Assembly (NCBI RefSeq): GCF_902833045.1
Contig: NZ_CADFDU010000014.1
Span: 124,001-188,000 of the forward strand
Direction: 5' to 3'
Length of the DNA stretch: 64,000 nucleotides
DNA from: Burkholderia sp. BCC0322
GTDB taxonomy: Bacteria > Pseudomonadota > Gammaproteobacteria > Burkholderiales > Burkholderiaceae
A model generated the notes under the pieces. It was not told the DNA's origin. It did no database searches and was given only the letters and a program-made list of their open reading frames with translations. A program made the translations under genes and the position numbers. Below, piece by piece: positions 48,383 to 55,555 of this stretch (its first letter is position 1; every line of letters starts with the position of its first letter).

Positions 48383-49096
48383 TTACTTGCCTTGCGGGCG
48401 CAGATACGCGAGCCAGCGGCGCTCGGCCTGGCGGAACAGCCACACGAGCGTGAACGAGATCACGAGATAGAGCAGGGCGGCGATGCCGAACGCATGGAAC
48501 GACATGTAGGTCGCCGAGTTGACGTCGCGGGCGATCTTCAGGATGTCCGGCACGGTCGCGGTGAAGGCGACGGTGGTCGCGTGCAGCATCAGGATCACTT
48601 CGTTGCTGTACAGCGGCAGCGCGCGGCGCAGCGCCGACGGCAGGATCACGCGGCGATACATCGTGAACGTCGACATCCCGTACGCACGCGCGGCTTCGAT
48701 CTCGCCGTAGGACGTCGCCTTGATCGCGCCCGCGAAGATCTCGGTGGTGTACGCGCAGGTGTTCAGCGTGAACGCGAGCAGCGTGCAGTGCATCCCGTCG
48801 CGGAAGAACGCGTCGAGCATCGGCGTGCCGCGCACGGCCTGCAGGCTATAGAGGCCCGTGTAGCAGAGCAGCAGCTGCACGTAGAGCGGCGTGCCGCGGA
48901 ACACGTACGTGTAGAGCCACACGGCGCCCGACAGCCACTTCTTCTTCGACACGCGCGCGACCGCGAGCGGCACCGACAGGCAGAAGCCGAGGCCGATCGA
49001 CACGACCAGCAACCACAGCGTGATCGCGACACCGGTGATGCGATAGCCGTCGGTGTAGAGATAGTTGCGCCAGTATTCTTGGATGAGTTCGATCAT
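48383..49096 (-). CDS. hisM: Basic amino-acid ABC transporter permease (HisM type)
   Basis: A 237-residue inner-membrane permease with five predicted segments and the EAA loop GEIEAARAYGMSTFTMYRRVILPSA near 130-155. The N-terminal LYTDGYRITGVAITLWLL is typical of HisM. Its ATG overlaps the hisQ stop by 4 bp (ATGA), so the two permease subunits are translationally coupled and probably made in equal amounts. Confidence 0.94.
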   Translation of the reverse strand: MIELIQEYWRNYLYTDGYRITGVAITLWLLVVSIGLGFCLSVPLAVARVSKKKWLSGAVWLYTYVFRGTPLYVQLLLCYTGLYSLQAVRGTPMLDAFFRDGMHCTLLAFTLNTCAYTTEIFAGAIKATSYGEIEAARAYGMSTFTMYRRVILPSALRRALPLYSNEVILMLHATTVAFTATVPDILKIARDVNSATYMSFHAFGIAALLYLVISFTLVWLFRQAERRWLAYLRPQGK

Positions 49097-49782
49097 AGGT
49101 CAGCCTTGCGGACGCCGGTCGAGTAACGCTTTTCGAGCCACATCAGCACGAAGTTCGAGATCGTCGTGATCGCGAGGTAGACGGCACCCGCGATCAGCGT
49201 GAAGAAGAAGAACCGCAGCGTGCCCTTGCCGGCATCCTGCGACGCCTTCACGACGTCGGCGAGCCCGATGATCGACACGAGCGCGGTCGACTTCACGAGC
49301 ACCTGCCAGTTGTTGCCGATGCCCGGCAGCGCGAAGCGCATCATCTGCGGGAACATGATCCGCGTGAACACCTGCCAGCTCGTCATCCCGTACGCGCTGC
49401 CGGCCTCGAGCTGGCCGCGCGGCACCGACAGGAACGCGCCGCGGAACGTCTCGGTGAAGTACGCGCCGTAGATGAAGCCGAGCACGAGCACGCCGGCGAG
49501 GAACGGGTCGATGTCGATCTGGTCCCAGCCGAGTGCGTCGGTCGCCATGTTCAGCCAGATCTGCAGGCTGTAGAACAGCAGCAGCATCAGCACGAGGTCG
49601 GGCACGCCGCGGATCAGCGTCGTGTAGACGGTGCCGACGCCGTTCGTGAACCGGTTGCGCGACAGCTTCGCGCCCGCGCCGAGCAGGCCCAGCAGGAACG
49701 ACAGCGCAAGCGAAAGCACCGCCAGCTTGACGGTTTGCCAGGTGCCAGCGAGGATCAGCGGGCCGTAACCTTGTAGAAACAT
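49093..49782 (-). CDS. hisQ: Basic amino-acid ABC transporter permease (HisQ type)
   Basis: A 229-residue permease; start at MFLQGYGPLILAGTWQTVKLA, which is the family N-terminus. The EAA loop GQLEAGSAYGMTSWQVFTRIMFPQMM lies near 125-150. Segments of high hydrophobicity are seen near 12-35, 50-75, 90-110, 170-185 and 195-215. It is 229 bp after the binding-protein gene, with a hairpin at 49966-49991 in between. Confidence 0.94.
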   Translation of the reverse strand: MFLQGYGPLILAGTWQTVKLAVLSLALSFLLGLLGAGAKLSRNRFTNGVGTVYTTLIRGVPDLVLMLLLFYSLQIWLNMATDALGWDQIDIDPFLAGVLVLGFIYGAYFTETFRGAFLSVPRGQLEAGSAYGMTSWQVFTRIMFPQMMRFALPGIGNNWQVLVKSTALVSIIGLADVVKASQDAGKGTLRFFFFTLIAGAVYLAITTISNFVLMWLEKRYSTGVRKADL

Positions 49783-49965
49783 ATGTGGTCCCTGGTGTGG
49801 TCCCTTAGGGCGCACGCGGTGCGCCGCGAAAGACGCGTCCGCCAAGCTGCGCGGAACGCCCCGTACGTATCATGACCGTCCGCCCCGGCAACGGTGCCGG
49901 GCCTGTCCGTCGCGCGAGCGGCGGGCGAGGGGGCGGGCGGCGCGTGGTTGACTGCCTGTACTGCG

Positions 49966-49991
49966 CGGATGCGGGGCCGCCCCCGCATCCG
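49966..49991 (-). other. Intercistronic hairpin after the binding-protein gene
   Basis: A perfect 11-bp stem, arms 49966-49976 and 49981-49991 with a 4-nt loop, lies 20 bp after the binding-protein stop inside the transporter operon. With no T-run on the minus strand it probably acts as a 3' stabiliser or partial attenuator, so the binding protein can be made in excess over the membrane subunits. The rest of 49783-50011 shows nothing else. Confidence 0.65.
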
Positions 49992-50011
49992 TTGCCGCTT
50001 CTTTTCGTCGC

Positions 50012-50794
50012 TCAGCGGGCCGAAGCCGAATAGACGCTGAACGCGAAATACTTGTGCGACAGCCGGTCGTACGTGCCGTCCTTGTGCATGTCGGCCAGCG
50101 CCTTGTTGATCTTGAGCTTCAGGTCCGTATCTTCCTTGCGCAGGCCGATCGCGGTGCCGTCGCCGATCGTCTTCGGATCCTTCACTTCCGGCCCGGCGAA
50201 CGCGAAGCCCTTGCCGCGCGGCGTGCGCAGGAAGCCGTAGTCGGCCTGCAACTCGTCCTGCAGCGTCGCGTCGAGACGGCCCGAGCCGAGATCGGCATAG
50301 ACCTGGTCCTGGTTCTGGTAAGGAATGATCGTCACGCCCTGCGGCTCCCAGTACGCCTTCGCGTAGGTTTCCTGCGTCGAGCCCTGCTCGACGCCCACGC
50401 GCTTGCCCTTCAGCGACGCGATCGTCGGCAGCAGCGGCGAGCCGGTCTTCGCGATCATCCGCGCCGGCGCGTCGTATACCTTGTCGGAGAAGTCGATCTG
50501 TTCGCGGCGCTTGTCCGTGACGGTCAGCGACGACACGATGACGTCGTACTTCTTCGCCTTCAGCGCCGGGATGATCCCGTCGAGATCCTGCGCCACCCAC
50601 ACGCATTTCACGTTGATGCGCTTGCAGATTTCCTTGGTGAGATCGACGTCGAAGCCGACGATCTCACCGCTCGGCGCGGTCGACTCGAACGGCGGGTAGC
50701 TGGCGTCGACGCCGATCCGCACGGTCTTCCACTCCTTCGCGAAGGCGCTGCCCGCCACGAGGGCGAGGGCGGCGCACAGGGCGGCCTTCTTCAT
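50012..50794 (-). CDS. Periplasmic lysine/arginine/ornithine/histidine-binding protein
   Basis: A 260-residue type II periplasmic binding protein of the ArgT/HisJ group. The signal peptide is MKKAALCAALALVAGSAFA. The mature start WKTVRIGVDASYPPFES, the GFDVDLTKEICKRI block and SLTVTDKRREQIDFSDKVY are diagnostic of basic amino-acid binders. It is the first gene of the operon with hisQ, hisM and hisP. The ATG at 50794 has an AAGGA site; an ATG at 50800 adds two residues. A TAGAAT -10-like hexamer lies at 50860-50865 (minus). Confidence 0.94.
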   Translation of the reverse strand: MKKAALCAALALVAGSAFAKEWKTVRIGVDASYPPFESTAPSGEIVGFDVDLTKEICKRINVKCVWVAQDLDGIIPALKAKKYDVIVSSLTVTDKRREQIDFSDKVYDAPARMIAKTGSPLLPTIASLKGKRVGVEQGSTQETYAKAYWEPQGVTIIPYQNQDQVYADLGSGRLDATLQDELQADYGFLRTPRGKGFAFAGPEVKDPKTIGDGTAIGLRKEDTDLKLKINKALADMHKDGTYDRLSHKYFAFSVYSASAR

Positions 50795-51163
50795 TTCCAT
50801 CCTTTTGTTGCTGACTTTCCGGGAGCGCTCGCGGCCGGTTGGACCGGGCGTCGCGACGTATTCTAGACGGCCAAAAATCGCCGATCGGCGCTCTGGCAAT
50901 GGCGGCCGCCGCAACGGCGAACGCCAAAAGGCCGGTATTTTACCCGAACGCGATACCCGGAAACCGGCGATCCGGGCGGACCGATCGATTCTTCGACACA
51001 TTGATCCGGCTGTTGCGATAATCGTCGCATTCGCAATGAGCATTGCATCGATTGCAACCGCGGGTGCAACGATGCGGTGCGCAAGCGGCGGATTGTGGCG
51101 CGATTGGCACACTCATACAGTGACGGCATACCCGAACCGAGCATCTCACGGAGTGTCCGTCCC
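50795..51163. other. Divergent region between transporter operon and pirin gene
   Basis: About 370 bp without a supported gene. It contains TAGAAT at 50860-50865 on the minus strand, a likely -10 for the transporter, and a TTGCA/TGCAA inverted repeat with an 8-bp spacer near 51053-51070. The segment 50935-51130 is lower in GC than average. I see no clear plus-strand promoter. Confidence 0.4.
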
Positions 51164-51859
51164 ATGTTCCAGATCCGCCGCGCCGCCGACCGCGACCAGC
51201 GCAGCCATGGCTGGCACGAATTCCTTCACAGCTTTCCTCTCTCGTCCGGCCGGAGCGGGCCGTCGGCGTTTGGCGCGTTGCGTGAACTGAACGAGGAATG
51301 CATCGCACCGACCCGCGGCTACGGGATGCGGCCGTACCGCAATGCGGAAATCGTCACCTGCGTGCTCGGCGGCGCGCTCGCGCATCGCGACAGCCTCGGC
51401 AACGGGGCGATCGTTCGCGCGGGCGGCGTGCAGCGCGTGAGCGCCGGCACCGGCGTCATGCTGAGCGAAACCAACGCATCGCGTGACGAGCCGTTGCGCC
51501 TGCTGCGGATCTGGCTTGCGCCGGCCGGGGCGGGCGGTCGTCCCGGCTACGCGCAGACGCGCTTTGTCGACGACGAGAAACGCGGGCGGCTGCGGCTGGT
51601 GGCGGCGCCGGACGGTGGCGATGGTGCGCTGTCGATCGGGGCGGACGTACGCATCTTCGCGGGGCTGATCGACGGCGATGAGGCGGCGGCGTTCGACGTG
51701 CCGGCCGGGCGCCGCGCATACGTGCACGTGGTGCGCGGCGACCTCGAGGTGAATGGCCGCGCGCTGGCCGCGGGCGACGGCGCGCGGATCGGCGACGTGG
51801 ACGCGGTGTCGTTCGCGCGCGGCCGGGCGGCCGAGGTGCTGCTGCTCGACGTGGCCTGA
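51164..51859 (+). CDS. Pirin/YhhW-family bicupin with most metal ligands replaced
   Basis: A 231-residue bicupin aligned along its length with the YhhW/pirin family (RSHGWHEFLHSF, GYGMRPYRNAEIVTCVLGGALAHRDSLGN, SAGTGVMLSETN). The family metal site uses two His in HPH, a His and a Glu in HSE. Here the first motif reads RPY and the second LSE, so three His ligands are replaced by Arg, Tyr and Leu and only the Glu is kept. YhhW-type quercetinase or redox-sensor activity is therefore doubtful. It ends at a strong shared terminator. Confidence 0.88.
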   Translation: MFQIRRAADRDQRSHGWHEFLHSFPLSSGRSGPSAFGALRELNEECIAPTRGYGMRPYRNAEIVTCVLGGALAHRDSLGNGAIVRAGGVQRVSAGTGVMLSETNASRDEPLRLLRIWLAPAGAGGRPGYAQTRFVDDEKRGRLRLVAAPDGGDGALSIGADVRIFAGLIDGDEAAAFDVPAGRRAYVHVVRGDLEVNGRALAAGDGARIGDVDAVSFARGRAAEVLLLDVA

Positions 51860-51865
51860 AACGCA

Positions 51866-51899
51866 AGAAGGGGACGCGGGCCGGTGCCCGCGTCCCCTT
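51866..51899. terminator. Shared terminator between pirin and Spy-like gene
   Basis: A perfect 15-bp stem (51866-51880 with 51885-51899, 4-nt loop) lies between convergent genes. T-runs are short on both sides, but the stem is very stable. Confidence 0.75.
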
Positions 51900-51929
51900 C
51901 GATACCGCTCCGGGGAGCGGCCCGCCGGC

Positions 51930-52481
51930 TTACTGCGCCGGCGCCGACGCGGCGTTGGCCGCGCGATGCTGCTCCCAGCGCGCCTTCATCTTCTCGTGGC
52001 GCTGTTCCATCTTCGCGAACTGCTGTTTGAGCGCCGTGCTGACCATCGTCTTCTGCGGGTCGTTCAGCCCGTTGTAGAACGTGAGCCACGCGGCGGACGT
52101 CTGCTCGCGCAGTTGCGCGTTCTGCGACTCGGCCTGCTGGCGTGCCGAGTGCATCGCGCTCAGGTCGAGGATCGGCTGGTTCTGCTGCGCCTTGAACTGG
52201 TCGCGCATCTGCTCGTGGGTCTTGCGCATCGCTTCACGATTCTGCTTCATCGTGTTGACGGCCGCCTGCCATTGCTGTTCCTGCGACGCATTGAGCTTCA
52301 GCTGGTCGTGCAGTTTCATGATGGCGCCGAACGGGCCGCCTTCGTGGCCGCCGTGCATCTGGTGGGCGCCGGGGCCGCCCGGAGGCGGCATGTCGTCGGG
52401 CTGCGCGGCGTGCGCGGTGCCGAATGCGAGAGCGAGCACGGTGGCGGCCGCGATGGCCACGCGGGAAGTCTTCTTATACAT
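51930..52481 (-). CDS. Spy/CpxP-family periplasmic chaperone
   Basis: A 183-residue exported helical protein. The signal peptide ends THAA near residue 26; a His/Gly/Pro-rich stretch (30-50) follows and could bind metal. The two LTxxQ-like motifs appear as LNASQEQQW (near 64) and LNDPQKTM (near 143), with long Gln/Glu/Lys amphipathic helices between, the cradle fold of Spy and CpxP. It likely protects periplasmic proteins and may hold the divergent sensor kinase inactive, as CpxP does for CpxA. AAGGAG lies 7 bp before the ATG. Confidence 0.85.
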   Translation of the reverse strand: MYKKTSRVAIAAATVLALAFGTAHAAQPDDMPPPGGPGAHQMHGGHEGGPFGAIMKLHDQLKLNASQEQQWQAAVNTMKQNREAMRKTHEQMRDQFKAQQNQPILDLSAMHSARQQAESQNAQLREQTSAAWLTFYNGLNDPQKTMVSTALKQQFAKMEQRHEKMKARWEQHRAANAASAPAQ

Positions 52482-52602
52482 TTCAGAAACTCCTTGTATC
52501 CAAAGGGTCCGGCGATGCGGTGCCGGGAACGCCGAGTACCGCATCCGGTAAGACGCAGGTTAGCGATGCAGGCCGCTGCCGGTGTTACGTGGGGCGGTGG
52601 CC

Positions 52603-52648
52603 GGGTTACCGCGCATTACAGTTGCCTTGCGCGGTAACCCGCAGTAAC
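52603..52648. promoter_or_regulatory. Paired CpxR-like boxes between the Spy-like gene and the two-component operon
   Basis: A perfect 12-bp inverted repeat, GGGTTACCGCGC (52603-52614) and GCGCGGTAACCC (52629-52640), is part of two outward-facing direct repeats. On the plus strand GTAAC-N5-GTAAC occurs at 52634-52648; on the minus strand GTAAT-N5-GTAAC occurs at 52605-52619. The known CpxR box is GTAAA-N5-GTAAA, so both sites differ mainly in the last base. They lie 58-103 bp before the regulator and 122-167 bp before the Spy-like gene. Confidence 0.7.
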
Positions 52649-52705
52649 CCTTTCGTCCCTTTGTTTCGTTCTTCGACTCCGCCCTCGCGCGGTAAACTTC
52701 GAGCC

Positions 52706-53431
52706 ATGACTACCCAGATCCTCATCGTCGACGACGACCAAGAACTCCGAGACCTGCTGCGCGACTACCTCGTGCGCCAGGGGATGGAAGTGTCCGTGCT
52801 GCACGACGCGGCGACGCTCGAGAAGCGCCTCGAGCGAGAGCGGCCCGACCTGATCGTGCTGGACCTGATGATGCCGGGCGTCGACGGCCTGACCGCGCTG
52901 CGCCAGTTGCGCGCGGCCGGCGACGACATCCCCGTGATCATGCTGACCGCCCGCGCGGACGACGTCGACCGCATCGTCGGGCTCGAGCTCGGCGCGGACG
53001 ACTACCTCGGCAAGCCGTTCAACCCGCGCGAACTGCTCGCGCGCGTGCAGGCCGTGCTGCGCCGCCGCCGCGCGACGCCGTCGGCGGCGGCTCCTGAACA
53101 GCGCGAGCCGTTCGCATTCGGCCGCTTCGTGCTCGACTTCCAGGCGCGCACGCTGTCGGTCGACGGCAAGCCGGCCACGCTGTCGAGCAGTGAATTCGCG
53201 CTGCTGAAGATCTTCGTGAACCATGCGCTGCGCACGCTGACGCGCGAGCGGTTGCTCGAGCTCCTGCACGGGCCCGAGTACGACGGTACCGACCGCGGCA
53301 TCGACGTCCAGGTGTGGCGCCTGCGCCGCATCCTCGAAACGGATCCGTCGACGCCGCGCTTCATCCAGACGGTCCGCGGGCGTGGCTACGTGTTCGTGCC
53401 CGACGGCGAGGCCCATGCGCAAACCCATTGA
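52706..53431 (+). CDS. OmpR/CpxR-type response regulator
   Basis: A 241-residue regulator. The receiver has the acidic cluster Asp9-Asp10-Asp11, phosphoacceptor Asp53 (VLDLMMPG), Thr81 and Lys103 (GKPF). The OmpR winged-helix domain (about 135-230) has LSSSEFALLKIFVNHA and RGRGYVFV. The kinase gene starts inside its 3' end, overlapping by 17 bp. Divergent from a Spy-like chaperone gene and preceded by CpxR-like boxes, it probably controls both itself and the chaperone in response to envelope stress. OmpR is the closest by sequence feel; the layout looks like Cpx. Confidence 0.93.
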   Translation: MTTQILIVDDDQELRDLLRDYLVRQGMEVSVLHDAATLEKRLERERPDLIVLDLMMPGVDGLTALRQLRAAGDDIPVIMLTARADDVDRIVGLELGADDYLGKPFNPRELLARVQAVLRRRRATPSAAAPEQREPFAFGRFVLDFQARTLSVDGKPATLSSSEFALLKIFVNHALRTLTRERLLELLHGPEYDGTDRGIDVQVWRLRRILETDPSTPRFIQTVRGRGYVFVPDGEAHAQTH

Positions 53432-54731
53432 TTCGCTGTTCGGGCGGCTGGCGCTACTCGTCGTCGGTGTCCTGCTCCTGTCGCACTTCGCGTGGTTTTT
53501 CGCGATGCGGCTCGAGCGCAGCCAGATGCAGACGCGTTACGCGGTCGAAGAGGCCGCGTTCCTGGTCGACGCGGTGCGCCAGCACGTCGAGCGCACGCCC
53601 GACCAGCCGCTGCCTTCGCGTGTGCGGCTCGTGGCGCCGGACAGCACCGACGTGCCGAATGGCGACCCGTCGAACCTGCCGGCGCCGCTCAAGCGGTTCC
53701 GCGACGACGTGAGTGAACGGATGCCGCCCGGCACGCGCGTCGAGATCGGCGCGCCCGGCCATCCGCCGGTGCTGTGGGTGAAGGAGCCGACCGACCGCAA
53801 CTGGATCGTGGTGCCGGTTCAGCCGCTGCGGCCGCCACGCTCGCTCGACCGGATGCTGTTGTGGCTCGGCACGATCTTCTCGGCCGGCGTGATCGCCGCG
53901 CTGTTCGCCGCCTGGCAGCTGCAGCAGCCGCTGCGTTCGCTGGCGCGTGCGGTCGCGCGCTTCGGCCGCGGCCAGCCGGTGCCGCCGCTGCGCGAGCGCG
54001 GCCCGCGCGAGCTGCGCCAGCTCACGCATGGCTTCAACCAGATGGTGGAACAGGTGTCGCAGGCCGAGAGCGACCGTGCGGTGATGCTGGCGGGCGTCGC
54101 GCACGACCTGCGCACGCCGCTTGCGCGGATGCGCCTGCGGGCGGAAATGATGGAAGACGTCCGGTTGCGCGACGGCGTCGTGCGGGACGTCGATTCGATG
54201 TCGCACATCGTGGATCAATTCCTCGTGTTTGCGCACGGCGGGTCCGATCGCAGCGAGCCGGTGCCGGTCGATCAGACGTGCGAGCGGATCGCGCGCAGCT
54301 ATCGTGCGGTCGCGCCGAATGCGCCGACGGTCCAGACCCGGCTCGACGCCGATCCGGGCTTCCGGCTGCCGACGGCGACGCTCGACCGGATCCTGTCGAA
54401 CCTGCTGGACAACGCCCATGCATACGGTGCGCCGCCCGTGCTCATCGAGACGGCGCGCACGCCGACCGGCTACGTGTTGTCGGTCAGCGACAGCGGCGGC
54501 GGGATCGCGCCGCGCGACCTCGCGGCGGCCACGCGGCCGTTCGTGCGGCTCGACCCCGCGCGCGGCGGCAACGGCCACAGCGGGCTCGGGCTCGCGATCG
54601 TCGAGCGGCTCGTCCTCAGGCTGGGCGGGGCGTGCGACATCGGCAACCGCCCCGAAGGCGGCCTGCGCGTCGCGATGACGTTCCCGTTCGAGGTCGTGCC
54701 GAAGGACGAACGCCACGCACAGGCCGCATGA
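53415..54731 (+). CDS. EnvZ/CpxA-type sensor histidine kinase
   Basis: A 438-residue kinase with two transmembrane segments (about 11-31 and 147-168) around a periplasmic domain of about 115 residues rich in Pro/Asp/Arg. HAMP follows (170-222), then the phosphorylation site His230 in VAHDLRTPLAR, the N box LSNLLDNAHAYG, and G boxes SDSGGGIAP and GHSGLGLAIV. It should phosphorylate the regulator encoded just upstream. The 17-bp overlap with that gene indicates coupling. The Spy-like protein encoded divergently is a candidate ligand for its periplasmic domain. Confidence 0.93.
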   Translation: MRKPIDSLFGRLALLVVGVLLLSHFAWFFAMRLERSQMQTRYAVEEAAFLVDAVRQHVERTPDQPLPSRVRLVAPDSTDVPNGDPSNLPAPLKRFRDDVSERMPPGTRVEIGAPGHPPVLWVKEPTDRNWIVVPVQPLRPPRSLDRMLLWLGTIFSAGVIAALFAAWQLQQPLRSLARAVARFGRGQPVPPLRERGPRELRQLTHGFNQMVEQVSQAESDRAVMLAGVAHDLRTPLARMRLRAEMMEDVRLRDGVVRDVDSMSHIVDQFLVFAHGGSDRSEPVPVDQTCERIARSYRAVAPNAPTVQTRLDADPGFRLPTATLDRILSNLLDNAHAYGAPPVLIETARTPTGYVLSVSDSGGGIAPRDLAAATRPFVRLDPARGGNGHSGLGLAIVERLVLRLGGACDIGNRPEGGLRVAMTFPFEVVPKDERHAQAA

Positions 54732-54738
54732 GCGGCTG

Positions 54739-54768
54739 CGGCGCCAGCCCGGCCGGGCCGGCGCCGCG
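54739..54768. terminator. GC-rich hairpin between kinase gene and Cas2/SinR-like gene
   Basis: GCGGCGCC and GGCGCCGC arms (about 54739-54746 and 54760-54768) form a stable stem within the 42-bp gap between convergent genes. No T-run is present, so function as a terminator is plausible only. Confidence 0.4.
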
Positions 54769-54773
54769 CGGCA

Positions 54774-55040
54774 TCATTCGCCGAACAGCGTACCGAGCGT
54801 CTCGGCCGCGTTGCTGTCGATGGTGTTGTAGGTCACGCTGGTGGCCTCGAAGATGTAGACGGTCGTATACCGGCCGAGGCGTTCCAGGATTTCCTCCTGC
54901 AGCGATTCAGGCACGATGTTCATGTTCAGGTACCACGCCGTGGACGACAATCGCGTCTGGAACGACCCGTACTCCTGCATCAATTCGTAGAACGCGTCGG
55001 CATCCTGATCGCGGCAGACGATCACCAAGTTTCCTGCCAT
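54774..55040 (-). CDS. Small protein with Cas2/SinR-like ferredoxin-fold pattern, function unknown
   Basis: An 88-residue soluble protein. The pattern NLVIVCRDQDADAFYELMQEYGSF...LSSTAWYLNM...EILERLGRYTTVYIFEAT alternates strand-helix-strand-strand-helix-strand and resembles standalone SinR/Cas2-like proteins, in which a YG(S/T)-x-LxSTW segment follows helix 1. This is a visual resemblance, not a search result. There is no CRISPR array or cas gene nearby. The ATG at 55040 has an AAGGGA site. It is convergent with the kinase gene and has 515 bp of upstream DNA before the ABC transporter start. Confidence 0.6.
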   Translation of the reverse strand: MAGNLVIVCRDQDADAFYELMQEYGSFQTRLSSTAWYLNMNIVPESLQEEILERLGRYTTVYIFEATSVTYNTIDSNAAETLGTLFGE

Positions 55041-55555
55041 TCCCTTTCCTCCCGCTCGTCGATTGATTCCCGGGGCCTGTTGACATCGGGCACGCGCATG
55101 CATTGCCTCCGTACCGTGCGTAACAGACCCCACGGGCCAGCCCTGATCATACCCGCTTAGTCGTATCCGGCTGGTGACGCCCGACATGGTTTGCGCGCGC
55201 GTGCGGATGGCGGGTTCACGGGCGGGCCGGATCACGGCATAATTCGTGCCTGCATGCCGGCCGAAAGACTGCGGCCGGGCTGCTCGACCCGCGCACCCGC
55301 CATCCGCCCACGCGCCCGCCAGGCACGATCCGTGCACCGCGTGCGCCGTTCCCGGACGGTTGTACCTGAAATACAGGTTGGTGTAGTGTCGTGCCGTCGC
55401 AGGCCGACTTGTCCGGGGCGCGGCAGCGCATGCACGCACGCACGGCGCTCTGCGCTCGCGCGATCGTCAGTCAATCGAATTACCGCACCCGTGCGCTTTG
55501 CCATGAATCAACATCGACTGCCGGCTTCGTTCGGCCTTACCGGGGAGAGCGCCTG
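55041..55555. other. Intergenic region with an inverted repeat before the ABC transporter
   Basis: About 515 bp with no supported gene; frames here are short or lack ribosome sites. ACCTG-AAATA-CAGGT at 55364-55378 is a 5-bp inverted repeat in a locally A/T-rich patch about 180 bp before the permease start, a possible operator. A reasonable GGGGAGAG ribosome site for the permease lies at 55541-55548. Confidence 0.4.

Noticed and set aside
54774-55040. Cas2 of a CRISPR-Cas locus
   Set aside because: No other cas genes or repeat arrays occur in the window, so a CRISPR role is not supported despite the fold resemblance.
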